From assembly GCF_026013605.1 (NCBI RefSeq), contig NZ_JAPDPJ010000023.1, positions 19,891 through 83,890 on the forward strand: a stretch of DNA of 64,000 nt. The letters are read 5' to 3'. A program made the position numbers and the translations under genes. The notes below the pieces were generated by a model that had not been told where the DNA came from, did not search any database, and was given only the letters and a program-made list of their open reading frames with translations. The DNA is from Plebeiibacterium sediminum. GTDB taxonomy: Bacteria > Bacteroidota > Bacteroidia > Bacteroidales > Marinilabiliaceae. Below, piece by piece: positions 35,703 through 45,053 of the stretch; within the stretch, counting starts at the first letter, position 1; every line of letters starts with the position of its first letter.

Positions 35703-37151
35703 ATGTCTACTAAACAAATTAAAGAAAACATGACGAAATACAGATGGGCCATCTGTTCGTTACTATTTTTTGCCACGACGATCAACTACATGGATCGTCA
35801 GGTACTATCACTCACGTGGAAAGATTTTATTGCACCTGAGTTTCATTGGTCAAATGGTGATTACGGAAATATTACCGCGTGGTTTTCTGTATTTTATGCT
35901 ATCGGTTTATTAGTTGCTGGTAGATTTGTTGACAAAATGGGAACTAAAAAAGGGTTTTTATGGGCCATTGGTGTGTGGTCTGTAGGTGCTGTTTTACATG
36001 CATTTTGCGGAATTGCTACTTCTGGAATTATTACAGGAGAATGGCTTGTTGGATTTCATGGTGCAAAAGAAGCTATTGGTACTGTTGAGAATGTAGCAAG
36101 AGTAATGAATGTTAGTGTTGTGCTATTTATCTTTGCTCGTTTTGTTTTAGCAATTGGTGAAGCAGGTAACTTCCCTGCAGCAATTAAAACCACAGCAGAA
36201 TACTTCCCTAAAAAAGACAGAGCTTACGCAACCAGTATTTTTAACGCAGGGGCTACTGTTGGTGCATTAGGTGCTCCATTAACAATTCCTTTAATTGCAT
36301 CTCACTTTGGTTGGGAAATGGCTTTTATCATCATTGGAGCCTTAGGTTTTGTTTGGATGGGCTTTTGGGAATTCATGTATAAAAAACCAAGTGAGCATCC
36401 AAAAGTAAACGAAGCTGAGCTTGCCTATATCAATCAGGATCACGATGAAAATGACACTACTGCAAAAGAAGCTGAAGCTATTCAAATTCCATTCTGGAAA
36501 ATCTTTTCTTACAAGCAAGCATGGTCTTTTATCGTAGGTAAATTTATGACTGACGGTGTATGGTGGTTTTACTTATTCTGGACACCAGCTTACTTAAGTG
36601 ATGTTTATGGATTAGCTTCTGACACAACTATGGCACAAGTTCTATTATTTGTTCTATATGCTATTACTTTATTGTCTATTATTGGAGGTTATTTACCAAC
36701 GTATTTTGTAGAAAAGAAAGGAATGAATCCATATGCAGGTCGTATGAAGTCAATGCTTATTTTTGCATTCTTCCCATTACTTGCTTTATTTGCACAACCG
36801 TTAGGAGATCACTCATATTGGTTCCCAATTATTATTATTGGTATAGCAGGTGCAGCTCACCAGGCATGGTCAGCTAACATCTTCTCTACAATTGGTGATA
36901 TGTTCCCAAAATCAGCTATTGCTACAATTACAGGAATTGGTGGTATGGCAGGTGGATTAGGTTCTTTCTGTATTAACAAAGGATCTGGTATGCTATTTGA
37001 CTTTGCGGATAAAACAAGCATGAAATTTATGGGATTCCAGGGAATTGAAGCTGGATACTTCATTATCTTCTCAATTTGTGCTGTTGCATATTTAATTGGT
37101 TGGGCAATAATGAAAGTACTTGTTCCTCATTACAAACCTGTATCACATTAA
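35703..37151 (+). CDS. exuT: Hexuronate MFS transporter (ACS family)
   Basis: 482 residues, 12 predicted membrane helices. The family motif 'ATTINYMDRQVLSLTWKDF' in helix 1 and 'GEAGNFPAAIKTTAEYFPKKDRAYATSIFNAGATVGAL' between helices 4 and 5 mark the anion:cation symporter family that includes ExuT. An insertion of about 35 residues lies after helix 3 (about residues 106-137). It would import galacturonate or glucuronate, though specificity is inferred from the neighbouring genes. Ends with a terminator. Confidence 0.88.
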   Translation: MSTKQIKENMTKYRWAICSLLFFATTINYMDRQVLSLTWKDFIAPEFHWSNGDYGNITAWFSVFYAIGLLVAGRFVDKMGTKKGFLWAIGVWSVGAVLHAFCGIATSGIITGEWLVGFHGAKEAIGTVENVARVMNVSVVLFIFARFVLAIGEAGNFPAAIKTTAEYFPKKDRAYATSIFNAGATVGALGAPLTIPLIASHFGWEMAFIIIGALGFVWMGFWEFMYKKPSEHPKVNEAELAYINQDHDENDTTAKEAEAIQIPFWKIFSYKQAWSFIVGKFMTDGVWWFYLFWTPAYLSDVYGLASDTTMAQVLLFVLYAITLLSIIGGYLPTYFVEKKGMNPYAGRMKSMLIFAFFPLLALFAQPLGDHSYWFPIIIIGIAGAAHQAWSANIFSTIGDMFPKSAIATITGIGGMAGGLGSFCINKGSGMLFDFADKTSMKFMGFQGIEAGYFIIFSICAVAYLIGWAIMKVLVPHYKPVSH

Positions 37152-37168
37152 TAATTACAATATTTTTT

Positions 37169-37200
37169 ATAGCCTGACTTATTTAAGTCAGGCTATATTT
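37169..37200 (+). terminator. Terminator of exuT
   Basis: atagcctgactta (37169-37181) pairs with taagtcaggctat (37184-37196). T-rich on both sides, so it may also stop opposite transcripts. The regulator starts 15 bases later, so readthrough is likely needed or a promoter overlaps. Confidence 0.7.
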
Positions 37201-37211
37201 ATTTAACGAAT

Positions 37212-38264
37212 ATGCCGGGAAAAACCGTACGAATAAAAGATATAGCTCTTAAGGCTGGAGTATCAATAGGAACTGTTGACAGAGTTTTACACAATCGTGG
37301 AGAGGTAAAAGCAGCTACAAAAGAAAAAGTATTGGCAATTGCTAAAAAGCTCAATTATCAACCCAATATTGCTGCACGAGCACTTAAATCACCAACATCA
37401 TATAAAATAGCTGTTATTCTTCCTCGTAGTACAGGTAATAATCTATTCTGGGAAGAACATCCCAAAGGCATTGAATTAGGAAAAGAATCCACCACTCCCT
37501 TTATTGCCAATGTAAAGTATTTCAATTACGAGATGCACAATGCGGACGATTTTAAACAAGAAGCATTGAAATTAATAGAGTGGAAACCTGATGGAATAAT
37601 CATAGCTCCCATCCTTAAAAATGAAACAATAGCACTATGTCATGAACTTGATGCTTTGTCTATTCCCTATACCTTTATCGACACGAATATAGAAGAATCA
37701 AACGCACTTACTTTTATTGGTGAAAATGCAAGAAAAGGGGGACGTGTGGCTGCCAGCATTATGGATGTAGGCGTTGAACAAGACAAAGATATTTTAATAG
37801 TTAACATTGCAAAGGACATTGATAATGTGATCCACCTAAACTTGCGTAATCAAGGTTTCATGAGTTATTTTATGGATCCTGGAAAACGTAACATCGGGCT
37901 TAAAATTACAGTTGAAGTACCTAGTGGAGACAGACAAGGCATTTACGAAACTTTAGATCGCGTATTTAAAAACAACCTAAACATTGGTGGCATAATGGTT
38001 TCAAGTGCACGAACTTTTGTAATTGCAGAATACCTAAAAGAACGAAATCTGGAACATCTGTTTCTTGTAGGTTACGAAGTATACGAAAAGAATAGTCAGT
38101 ATTTAAAAGAAGGAATCATTAACTTTTTAATTAGCCAGAGACCTGTGGATCAGGCTGAGAAGACCTTTAAAAGATTATTTAACTATCTGGCACATAATAC
38201 AACCCCGGATAAAATAGAATATCAACCAATCGACATTATCAATATTGAAAACCTGGAGAGTTAG
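37212..38264 (+). CDS. LacI-family transcriptional regulator of the hexuronate cluster
   Basis: 350 residues. Helix-turn-helix 'RIKDIALKAGVSIGTVDRVLHNRGEVKAATKEKVLAIAKKLNY' at 6-50 with the hinge 'NIAARALKS', then a periplasmic-binding-protein-like sensor domain to the end. Its place after exuT suggests it senses a uronate or KDG and controls this cluster; no operator is proven. Convergent with the DUF5686 gene, 17 bases apart. Confidence 0.92.
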   Translation: MPGKTVRIKDIALKAGVSIGTVDRVLHNRGEVKAATKEKVLAIAKKLNYQPNIAARALKSPTSYKIAVILPRSTGNNLFWEEHPKGIELGKESTTPFIANVKYFNYEMHNADDFKQEALKLIEWKPDGIIIAPILKNETIALCHELDALSIPYTFIDTNIEESNALTFIGENARKGGRVAASIMDVGVEQDKDILIVNIAKDIDNVIHLNLRNQGFMSYFMDPGKRNIGLKITVEVPSGDRQGIYETLDRVFKNNLNIGGIMVSSARTFVIAEYLKERNLEHLFLVGYEVYEKNSQYLKEGIINFLISQRPVDQAEKTFKRLFNYLAHNTTPDKIEYQPIDIINIENLES

Positions 38265-38281
38265 TCAAGACTTCTATTGAA

Positions 38282-40759
38282 CTATAATTTTACCTCAAAA
38301 AGAATTCTTATACCAAAATCAGGAGCTCCCTGAATAGATTTTGGAGCAACTCTCCAAATACCTTCTACCCTAAAAAAACGCAACACATTCTCTACTCCCG
38401 CCCCAACTTCAAGATAAGTACCATCTGCACTTCTGGCCTCTGCCGGCATATCTATACCTCCCAGTTGTTTTTCATTCAAACTTCCAATCATAGCTTTAGC
38501 AGAAACAACTTCCCTAAAACCTAATCTTTTAAGTAAAGGCAGTCTATTAAAAAAGAAACCATTTAAATGGTAATCTACATAAGTATGAACGTATTGATCA
38601 TGAATAAACTCTAAATAATTGATTAAGTTAAAGTCATAACGGTAATAACCATAGGTTTCATTTCCCCTTGGAATTTCAAGCATTGTATATGGCAGTTTAC
38701 CAAAAATCTTTCCAGCTTCTACTGCATAATTAAAAATGGTTTGACCAAAATACTTTTTTACATTAACTGTTGCATGAACTTTTCCATACCAGTTACTTAC
38801 ATTATTATACTCTACCCTACCTAAATTTGCAGCAAAATTGATTATAGGATAATCCGTAGAAACATACAAACGCATAAAACCATCATCAATCACTGTTTCT
38901 TTCCACGATAAACGTAGATTTAATCCAGCTTCCACTGCCTGTATATAATCCACTTCCTGTCCATTCATAATAAATGGATAGAATTCAGGTGAATGCTGCT
39001 TCATATAATCCAGATTAAAGCGCGTACTTAATCCTGTCCTCCATTCATTTTCATACTCCATATGTACACCTTGCTGACGATACAACTCATCAAAAGCTTC
39101 TCTTGAAAGAATACTTGAAACTAAATTAGTTTCTGATGGACTAAGCATATTTTCATATAAGTACAAGATCTTTCTGTTTTCACCCATTCTTATATATCTG
39201 TCGTCATACTCAAGTTTCAGTACTTTACGCTTAACATGATTAAATCGATAACCAACACCTCCCCTTCCTGTGAGCATTTTTGTTTCTGTACCATAGCCCA
39301 AACCACCATATAACATCCAGTTTTCACTGATTTCAGAGCTGGTTCTTCCTCCAAAATAAAAACGATACCCCTCAATCTCATTACTTTGAATAAAATCGGT
39401 ATATGGCCCCAGTTCAAACTTTCCAACATCTAAATACCCATTCAATCCCATCTCTACCAAATCATTAGCCAACTTAACTGTTTTGATTTGATTCACACTA
39501 TCAATAATAGCATATTTATTCAGATCATCGTCAGATAGTTTTACATGCCTGTATTGATCCCAATAATCCTCATCTCTCTTTCGGTAATCAAGGCTCTTAA
39601 CGGATTCATAGTTGATATTTTTTACGGATAATTTGATTTCATCTGAAGGATTTATTACAACCTTATCGAAAGATGAACTTTCTGTAAATAATAACTCAAG
39701 GCGTTGTTTTGTTGAGTCTCCAGAAATGGGTAAGTAATCAAATTCTGCAGACAGGTGGTTGCTCTTAAAAAATACAATCGAATCATCAATCAATTGATAC
39801 TCACTCTTAACTTCCATATTTTTAATAAAGTTAAGCTGATTACCACCAGAAAGTTTAGCATCAATCTCTTGAATCGCAAATCTTTTATTATCAATAATCA
39901 TGTATCCCTGAAATACATTTTCTCCTTTTCGCTTGGGATAAAAAAGGACTTTATAGTTTTTAATATCATTAACCATAGTACTATCAACCAAATAGTAACG
40001 ATAATAAAACCATCCATTATTGGCCAAAGGACTAACAAAATTTTGCTCATAATATTTAATATAATTCTGATAAAAATTATGACTTACATTTAATCCACTT
40101 GTATATCCACTAAATTCATAGCTATTCAAAACACCTAATCCAGATGTTTTATCAGCTAATATGGTTGACTTTTCCTTAAGAGGTTTTCTTTGAAAATCGT
40201 TTTGTACAATTTGCTCAGAAAAATAAACTGGCAGGTAAAAATTTCCGTTTTCTCCTTTCTGAAATAAATGTTTGTGATCTTTAAAAACATTAGACTTCAT
40301 TAAAGATTTTTCCACATTGTTTAGTACATAATCCCATTTAGAATATTTCTCATAGAAGTATCTATTGTATTTTTCCGGGTTATTATTTTCTTTTTGCTCA
40401 ACAGCATTTTTTATGATCCACCTGATTTGTTGATCGTTGGGTTTTACCTTTACCTCATTAATTGCAACAACCTCTGGTTCTAAATCTATTATTACGTCAT
40501 CTTTACTTTTAGCTGCTTTTATGCTTTGTTTAAAATACCCAATTGCAGAAATACTTACTGAATCTCCAGTAAAATTTAATTTAAAGTATCCTGTAGTATC
40601 AGTAATAGTCCCTAAAGTGGTACCTTTAACATAAACATTTGCAAAAGGAACAGGTTCTCCTGTTTTTGAGTCCTTAACGGTTCCGGTTAATAATCTGTTC
40701 TGACCTGAAACTACATTTACAATTGCAAATAGAAATATCAGAATATATAGTTTTCTCAT
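38282..40759 (-). CDS. DUF5686 outer-membrane protein with carboxypeptidase-like N-terminal domain
   Basis: 825 residues. Signal peptide 1-19 (..VVSGQ), a carboxypeptidase regulatory-like domain at about 22-95 ('LTGTVKDSKTGEPVPFANVYVKGTT'), then a long DUF5686 region. The last ~350 residues have alternating aromatic strands and end in '..FGIRILFEVKL', typical of an outer-membrane beta-barrel. Function unknown; the family is universal in Bacteroidota. Monocistronic between convergent and divergent neighbours. Confidence 0.9.
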   Translation of the reverse strand: MRKLYILIFLFAIVNVVSGQNRLLTGTVKDSKTGEPVPFANVYVKGTTLGTITDTTGYFKLNFTGDSVSISAIGYFKQSIKAAKSKDDVIIDLEPEVVAINEVKVKPNDQQIRWIIKNAVEQKENNNPEKYNRYFYEKYSKWDYVLNNVEKSLMKSNVFKDHKHLFQKGENGNFYLPVYFSEQIVQNDFQRKPLKEKSTILADKTSGLGVLNSYEFSGYTSGLNVSHNFYQNYIKYYEQNFVSPLANNGWFYYRYYLVDSTMVNDIKNYKVLFYPKRKGENVFQGYMIIDNKRFAIQEIDAKLSGGNQLNFIKNMEVKSEYQLIDDSIVFFKSNHLSAEFDYLPISGDSTKQRLELLFTESSSFDKVVINPSDEIKLSVKNINYESVKSLDYRKRDEDYWDQYRHVKLSDDDLNKYAIIDSVNQIKTVKLANDLVEMGLNGYLDVGKFELGPYTDFIQSNEIEGYRFYFGGRTSSEISENWMLYGGLGYGTETKMLTGRGGVGYRFNHVKRKVLKLEYDDRYIRMGENRKILYLYENMLSPSETNLVSSILSREAFDELYRQQGVHMEYENEWRTGLSTRFNLDYMKQHSPEFYPFIMNGQEVDYIQAVEAGLNLRLSWKETVIDDGFMRLYVSTDYPIINFAANLGRVEYNNVSNWYGKVHATVNVKKYFGQTIFNYAVEAGKIFGKLPYTMLEIPRGNETYGYYRYDFNLINYLEFIHDQYVHTYVDYHLNGFFFNRLPLLKRLGFREVVSAKAMIGSLNEKQLGGIDMPAEARSADGTYLEVGAGVENVLRFFRVEGIWRVAPKSIQGAPDFGIRILFEVKL

Positions 40760-41165
40760 GTTTTACTTCTATGTAAAAATCATCTTTTATTGATTGTTTA
40801 TAATCACAAACAAAAAAGACGTGGCAAAGTTGATTTTTTATTTTGGATATTCAACAAATAAAATCAGCCAACTTTATCCATGACAAAGCAAATACAAATA
40901 ACACTTAATAATTAATATTTTTAAGCGAAGCTTATATTTTCTGTGTTCAAATGCTAGATTCCTAACTTAACCGATAATATGAAGTCTTTAAACAAAACAA
41001 TATCTAATTACTAAAAAAAGCCTATTCTATTAATTCAAAACAATAATATTTTACCATATCAATCAAATATTATATGACATATATCATATTTTACTCCTGA
41101 TATTTTAGGGGGTATATTACAAATATTTTATATTTGCAGCCACATTACCTAAATAAATACCACCT
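40760..41165. other. Intergenic region between divergent genes
   Basis: 406 AT-rich bases between DUF5686 (minus) and the chemoreceptor-like gene (plus). A TATATTTG box at 41129-41136 is the only clear signal. Confidence 0.5.
41129..41136 (+). promoter_or_regulatory. Candidate -7 box of the chemoreceptor-like gene
   Basis: TATATTTG is an exact TAnnTTTG match, 29 bases ahead of the start codon. The -33 side (tttta near 41105) is weak. Confidence 0.5.
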
Positions 41166-42155
41166 ATGTTATTAATTACTTACATCACTCTGGCAGGAAT
41201 GGTGTGTCTTGTATTGTGGATGCTCAATAAAATACAGCATCTCAAATCACAAGTCAAATCATTAAATGCAACAACATCTGCTATTATTGAAGCAGATGAA
41301 AATACAAGTATTCAATTCAGCGAAGAAAAACATGCTGAAATGGAAAGGCTTTCAATTGTAGCCAAACAAACTGACAATGCCATTATGATTATGGATCGCG
41401 ATGGCAACATCCAATGGTTGAATGATGGTTTTACACGTATGTATGAGTATACATATGAACAGTTTATTAAAATCCGCGGGAACAACATTCTTCAAACAAG
41501 CTTTAATCCTATGGTTCAAAAATGCATTGAGCAATGTATTGAAACAAAAAAACCATCCTATTATGAAGCAATTAACACTACTCCTTCTGGTCGGGAGATC
41601 TGGACTCACACTTCACTTTCTCCTGTATTAAATGAAAATGGCGAAATTATTCATTTAGTAACTGTGGATTCAGATATCTCCAAAAGAAAAGAAGCTGGAG
41701 ATAACCTGATTAAACGTGTAGATATTTTAACAAATAAAATCACTGAATTATCACAACAACAAAAAGACATGATGTTGTTTACGGAACAGCTAATGGATGA
41801 AGTGGGCAAATCCAATGAAAAAATAAAGGAAACTGATCAGATTGTAAGCTTCATTCAAGATATGTCGGATAAGATTAAAATTATGGGTATCAATGCCTCT
41901 ATAGAAGCTCAATATGTAGGAGAAAAAGGGAGTGGCTTTAAAGTAATATCAAGTGAAATTGTACAAATGTCTGATACGACTAAACAATATTCACGTGAAA
42001 TATCCAATATTGTTAAACATATCCAGGAATCATCAAAACAACTAAATAACGGTAGAGAATTAGTTGAACTAGCTGCTGAAAAGTACCAAAAGGCAGTGGA
42101 AGCATTAAAATATGAAGTAAATCTTGTTGAATCAGTTGTTGAGAGATTAAATTAA
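41166..42155 (+). CDS. PAS protein with a short methyl-accepting-type signalling hairpin
   Basis: 329 residues. One N-terminal membrane helix (2-20), a short coil, a PAS domain at about 55-175 ('AIMIMDRDGNIQWLNDGFTRMYEYTYEQF...WTHTSLSPVLNENGEIIHLVTVDSDISKRKEA'), then about 150 helical residues. These contain 'IMGINASIEAQYVGEKGSGFKVISSEIVQM', the chemoreceptor hairpin-tip region (compare [24 protein letters not shown]). The hairpin is far shorter than in normal chemoreceptors and there is no periplasmic sensor. No che gene lies in the window. It may signal to a non-chemotactic partner. Gene has its own promoter and a hairpin after it. Confidence 0.83.
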   Translation: MLLITYITLAGMVCLVLWMLNKIQHLKSQVKSLNATTSAIIEADENTSIQFSEEKHAEMERLSIVAKQTDNAIMIMDRDGNIQWLNDGFTRMYEYTYEQFIKIRGNNILQTSFNPMVQKCIEQCIETKKPSYYEAINTTPSGREIWTHTSLSPVLNENGEIIHLVTVDSDISKRKEAGDNLIKRVDILTNKITELSQQQKDMMLFTEQLMDEVGKSNEKIKETDQIVSFIQDMSDKIKIMGINASIEAQYVGEKGSGFKVISSEIVQMSDTTKQYSREISNIVKHIQESSKQLNNGRELVELAAEKYQKAVEALKYEVNLVESVVERLN

Positions 42156-42170
42156 CAGTAAATTCTATAT

Positions 42171-42210
42171 ATAACAAAGGGCCAATTCAAAATAATCAGC
42201 CCTTTGTTAT
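42171..42210. terminator. Hairpin between the convergent PAS and TonB-like genes
   Basis: ataacaaagggc (42171-42182) pairs perfectly with gccctttgttat (42199-42210) around 16 bases. No long T-run, so termination would be weak. Confidence 0.6.
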
Positions 42211-42234
42211 CATAATATCTTGATATAAATATTT

Positions 42235-42903
42235 CTAATATCTTCTGTAAATAGGTTCTGTACCTGGTTTGGTTTCTACAACCAACACACCATTTTTAGC
42301 TTCTTCACCATAGAGTTCTACAGCCTTCTTACCTTTTATAACTCTTATCGATTTAATATTATAATATTCTAAATGCGCCAAACCTGTAACTTTCTTCTTA
42401 TCTATTACAAATAAAGGAGCTCTGTCATTTTCATAAAATGGTTTTATTTGTTTTGCTATTTCTCTATTTTCATCGTAAATATAAAAATGAACTGGTATTG
42501 AAACTTTAGTATTAACTTTTTGACCATTTAACTCGCCTGGCTTCCATTTATCCAGTTGTTTCACAACTCTAAGCGCCTCATCATCTATACTCTTATAAAA
42601 ACCTTTAACAAGCTCTACATTCGCCAATTCACCATCTTTCGTCACTACGAAAGCTACCATAACCTTTCCTTCAAGTTCTTTAGCTAATGCATCTATCGGA
42701 TACTTAATTTCTCTGGAAAGAAATTTTTGGACATCACCCCCTGCCTTTTTTAAAACAGGAACCTTATCAACAGTTTCATAAATACTATCTGATGATAAAG
42801 TATAAGTATTTGAAAAGGTATTAATTGCACTTACATCTTGAATTAATCCTAATGTTAGGATCATCATAAATGCTAAAAAAAATGAATTCATATTTGATTT
42901 CAT
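42235..42903 (-). CDS. TonB C-terminal-domain protein with a receptor-plug-like tail
   Basis: 222 residues. Signal peptide to about residue 26. A TonB C-terminal domain at about 62-140 ('YPIDALAKELEGKVMVAFVVTKDGELANVELVKGFYKSIDDEALRVVKQLDKWKPG'), normally the part that contacts outer-membrane receptors. After residue 180 comes 'SIRVIKGKKAVELYGEEAKNGVLVVETKPG', the consensus found in the plug domain of SusC-type receptors. It has no N-terminal TonB box for ExbB/D, so it is unlikely to be a classical TonB. Confidence 0.82.
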   Translation of the reverse strand: MKSNMNSFFLAFMMILTLGLIQDVSAINTFSNTYTLSSDSIYETVDKVPVLKKAGGDVQKFLSREIKYPIDALAKELEGKVMVAFVVTKDGELANVELVKGFYKSIDDEALRVVKQLDKWKPGELNGQKVNTKVSIPVHFYIYDENREIAKQIKPFYENDRAPLFVIDKKKVTGLAHLEYYNIKSIRVIKGKKAVELYGEEAKNGVLVVETKPGTEPIYRRY

Positions 42904-42975
42904 AGCCAGCTGATTTTAAGTTAATTTATCATATCAATAAAACAGCAAATACCATGCCCAATTGATACAACAATA

Positions 42976-43260
42976 TTATAAACTATCCCTCAACTTATCA
43001 ATATTCATCATTGCTTTTCTTATATCCTCTAACGACTTTTTTCTACTCTCTATTGAATTAAAATCATCGGAAAGTTTTTGCTTTCTTTTTGATAAACCTT
43101 CTCCCCCCTCTTCTTTTTTATTTACATCATTTCTATCGGATAATGTATGACTTAAATCTTTAGAAGTATCTTCCTGGTAGCTAACAAAATCCAGATTATC
43201 CAACAATTCTTTAAAAAAGGCAACCTTTTTATTATCTACACTAACTTTAAAACTCCTCAT
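42976..43260 (-). CDS. Small hypothetical protein, antitoxin-like N-terminus
   Basis: 94 residues from the ATG at 43260 (MRSFKVSVDNKKVAFFKELLDNLDFV); an in-frame ATG at 43317 adds 19 residues that look random. The first 27 residues resemble small Bacteroidota proteins often found before RelE/ParE-type toxins. The rest is charged and helical. No toxin gene is adjacent: upstream is a nitrilase-family gene, downstream the TonB-like gene. Function not recognised. Confidence 0.6.
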   Translation of the reverse strand: MRSFKVSVDNKKVAFFKELLDNLDFVSYQEDTSKDLSHTLSDRNDVNKKEEGGEGLSKRKQKLSDDFNSIESRKKSLEDIRKAMMNIDKLRDSL

Positions 43261-43344
43261 TATACCCAAATTTAATATACTATATAGTCCCAGTGTATGT
43301 TGTACTTTACAAAACAATAAATAGTTACATATATTTACTATTTA

Positions 43345-44118
43345 TTATGGGAGTAATTTAAATCTATCGGCATCCAGATAGGTAGGAAATTTAGTCCTAA
43401 AATCATTTTGCTTATCAAAGTTTAACTCTATAATTTCAGTATCAAGTTTTATAGTATTTACATTTACAACGTCATCACCCTTAAAATCAACCACTTTAGA
43501 ACCTCCAGTATAATACACACTTCCTCCGTCACCAATCCTATTAACTCCTATAACATAGGTCTGATTTTCAATAGCTCGGGCACTTAATAAAGTATCCCAA
43601 ACTTTTTGTCTCGAAGCAGGCCAATTAGCCATATACACTAATAAATCATAATCATTCTGATTCCTGCTCCATACTGGAAAACGTAAATCGTAGCAAATCA
43701 AAGGTAATATTCGGACACCTTGAAATTCAATAATCATTCTTTGATCTCCTGGTTCGAAAAATTTCTCCTCTCCTCCCATTCGAAACAAATGTCTTTTGTT
43801 GTATGAAGAAATAGTTCCGGTAGGCTCTACAAATATTGCAGTATTGTATACTTTGCTTTGCATTTTTATTGCCAACGACCCCATAATGGCCACATTTTTA
43901 TTTTGTGCCCATTTCTTTATTTGAGATATTTCTTCTCCATCAATTAAAATAGCACTTTTAGCAACATTCATCGTAAATCCAGTCAGAAACATTTCAGGAA
44001 GAATTACTAAATCCACATCATCATTTAGAAGTGCTAATTTTGATTCTATGATATTTAGATTTTCGTTAATATTCTCCCAAACAATATCAAACTGAATTAT
44101 AGCAATCTTTAATTTCAT
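43345..44118 (-). CDS. Nitrilase-superfamily amidase (omega-amidase-like)
   Basis: 257 residues. The catalytic triad Glu42 ('LPEMF'), Lys108 ('NKRHLF') and Cys142 ('ICYDLRFP') is intact. The order and spacing match the YafV/omega-amidase branch, which hydrolyses alpha-keto acid amides such as 2-oxoglutaramate. It is cytosolic. The nearby DUF4249 gene upstream on the same strand is 33 bases away but shares no obvious function. Confidence 0.88.
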   Translation of the reverse strand: MKLKIAIIQFDIVWENINENLNIIESKLALLNDDVDLVILPEMFLTGFTMNVAKSAILIDGEEISQIKKWAQNKNVAIMGSLAIKMQSKVYNTAIFVEPTGTISSYNKRHLFRMGGEEKFFEPGDQRMIIEFQGVRILPLICYDLRFPVWSRNQNDYDLLVYMANWPASRQKVWDTLLSARAIENQTYVIGVNRIGDGGSVYYTGGSKVVDFKGDDVVNVNTIKLDTEIIELNFDKQNDFRTKFPTYLDADRFKLLP

Positions 44119-44151
44119 ATTTTGATAATTATTAAAGCTTTTAAACAGCAG

Positions 44152-45024
44152 TTATTCTGTTAACATATATTCAATAGATCCCATACCAGTCCACCTACCA
44201 ATTCCACCAATTATATTTGTACTTGTATTTTTATTAACAAACGAAAAAGGATTGGCACTATTTACCTGATCTAAATAAATATCATACAATACATTATAAG
44301 AATTTTTATCAATTGCAGAAAACCTTAAAAATACAGTATCCGTGCGATAAAACTCATATCGTGGTAAATTTCTTGTTGTATCATTAGCATTTAAATTGAG
44401 AGGATCAGGTTCTTCACTTCGAAAAATAGATGTTTCGATTACTTTACCATTGTTATTATAATCATTAAATAACGGGAATGCTGAAGAGTGAAAATTCCTG
44501 TCCACATTTTTAATTTTTATCTGTGTATAATAATAATTTAGTAATTCTTGATCATCCTTAATAAAAGCCTTAAAATTCATCGTTGTATCAGTAACAGGAA
44601 TAATTTCCACTTTACTAACTTCAGGTATTTTAGGAATCTTTGTTGAAGCTCTAATTATCTTATCATTAACTTCAATTTCCAGATCATAAGTTACTCCCAC
44701 TTCACCCTTAATATCAACGCTTCTGTATACAAATGGAGGAAAAAATTCATCTCTACGAAACAAAGTAAGAATTTCTGTTTCACCTTTAGACGAGTATAAA
44801 GTAACTTTAGCATAGTTTAAAAATGTATTTCTAATAGAAGCCGAATCATATTCCGTTAAAAAAGGTGAGCTTCTGGTTAAAATGATGTTTGCATAGTCAT
44901 CGTTAGAAATAGATCCATCCACAACAACTTTTGATTCATACAAGGGTTGCTCTATTTCAATTTCTTTAGAACAAGATACCAAAGTAATCATTAAACCTAC
45001 AACTATGTATAAAGTCTTCTTCAT
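44152..45024 (-). CDS. DUF4249 lipoprotein, partner of a TonB-dependent receptor
   Basis: 290 residues from the ATG at 45024 (MKKTLYIVV); the in-frame ATG at 45072 would place the signal peptide internally and overlap the receptor gene. Lipoprotein signal ends in 'LVSCSKE' with the lipidated Cys near residue 18. The DUF4249 pattern 'KVVVDGSISND..ANIILTRSSPF' is clear. Family members sit beside TonB-dependent receptors, as here (29 bases after it), and are thought to be surface lipoproteins that cooperate in uptake. The substrate is unknown. Confidence 0.87.
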   Translation of the reverse strand: MKKTLYIVVGLMITLVSCSKEIEIEQPLYESKVVVDGSISNDDYANIILTRSSPFLTEYDSASIRNTFLNYAKVTLYSSKGETEILTLFRRDEFFPPFVYRSVDIKGEVGVTYDLEIEVNDKIIRASTKIPKIPEVSKVEIIPVTDTTMNFKAFIKDDQELLNYYYTQIKIKNVDRNFHSSAFPLFNDYNNNGKVIETSIFRSEEPDPLNLNANDTTRNLPRYEFYRTDTVFLRFSAIDKNSYNVLYDIYLDQVNSANPFSFVNKNTSTNIIGGIGRWTGMGSIEYMLTE

Positions 45025-45053
45025 TGTTTTTAAATTTATCATTTCAGAATAAA

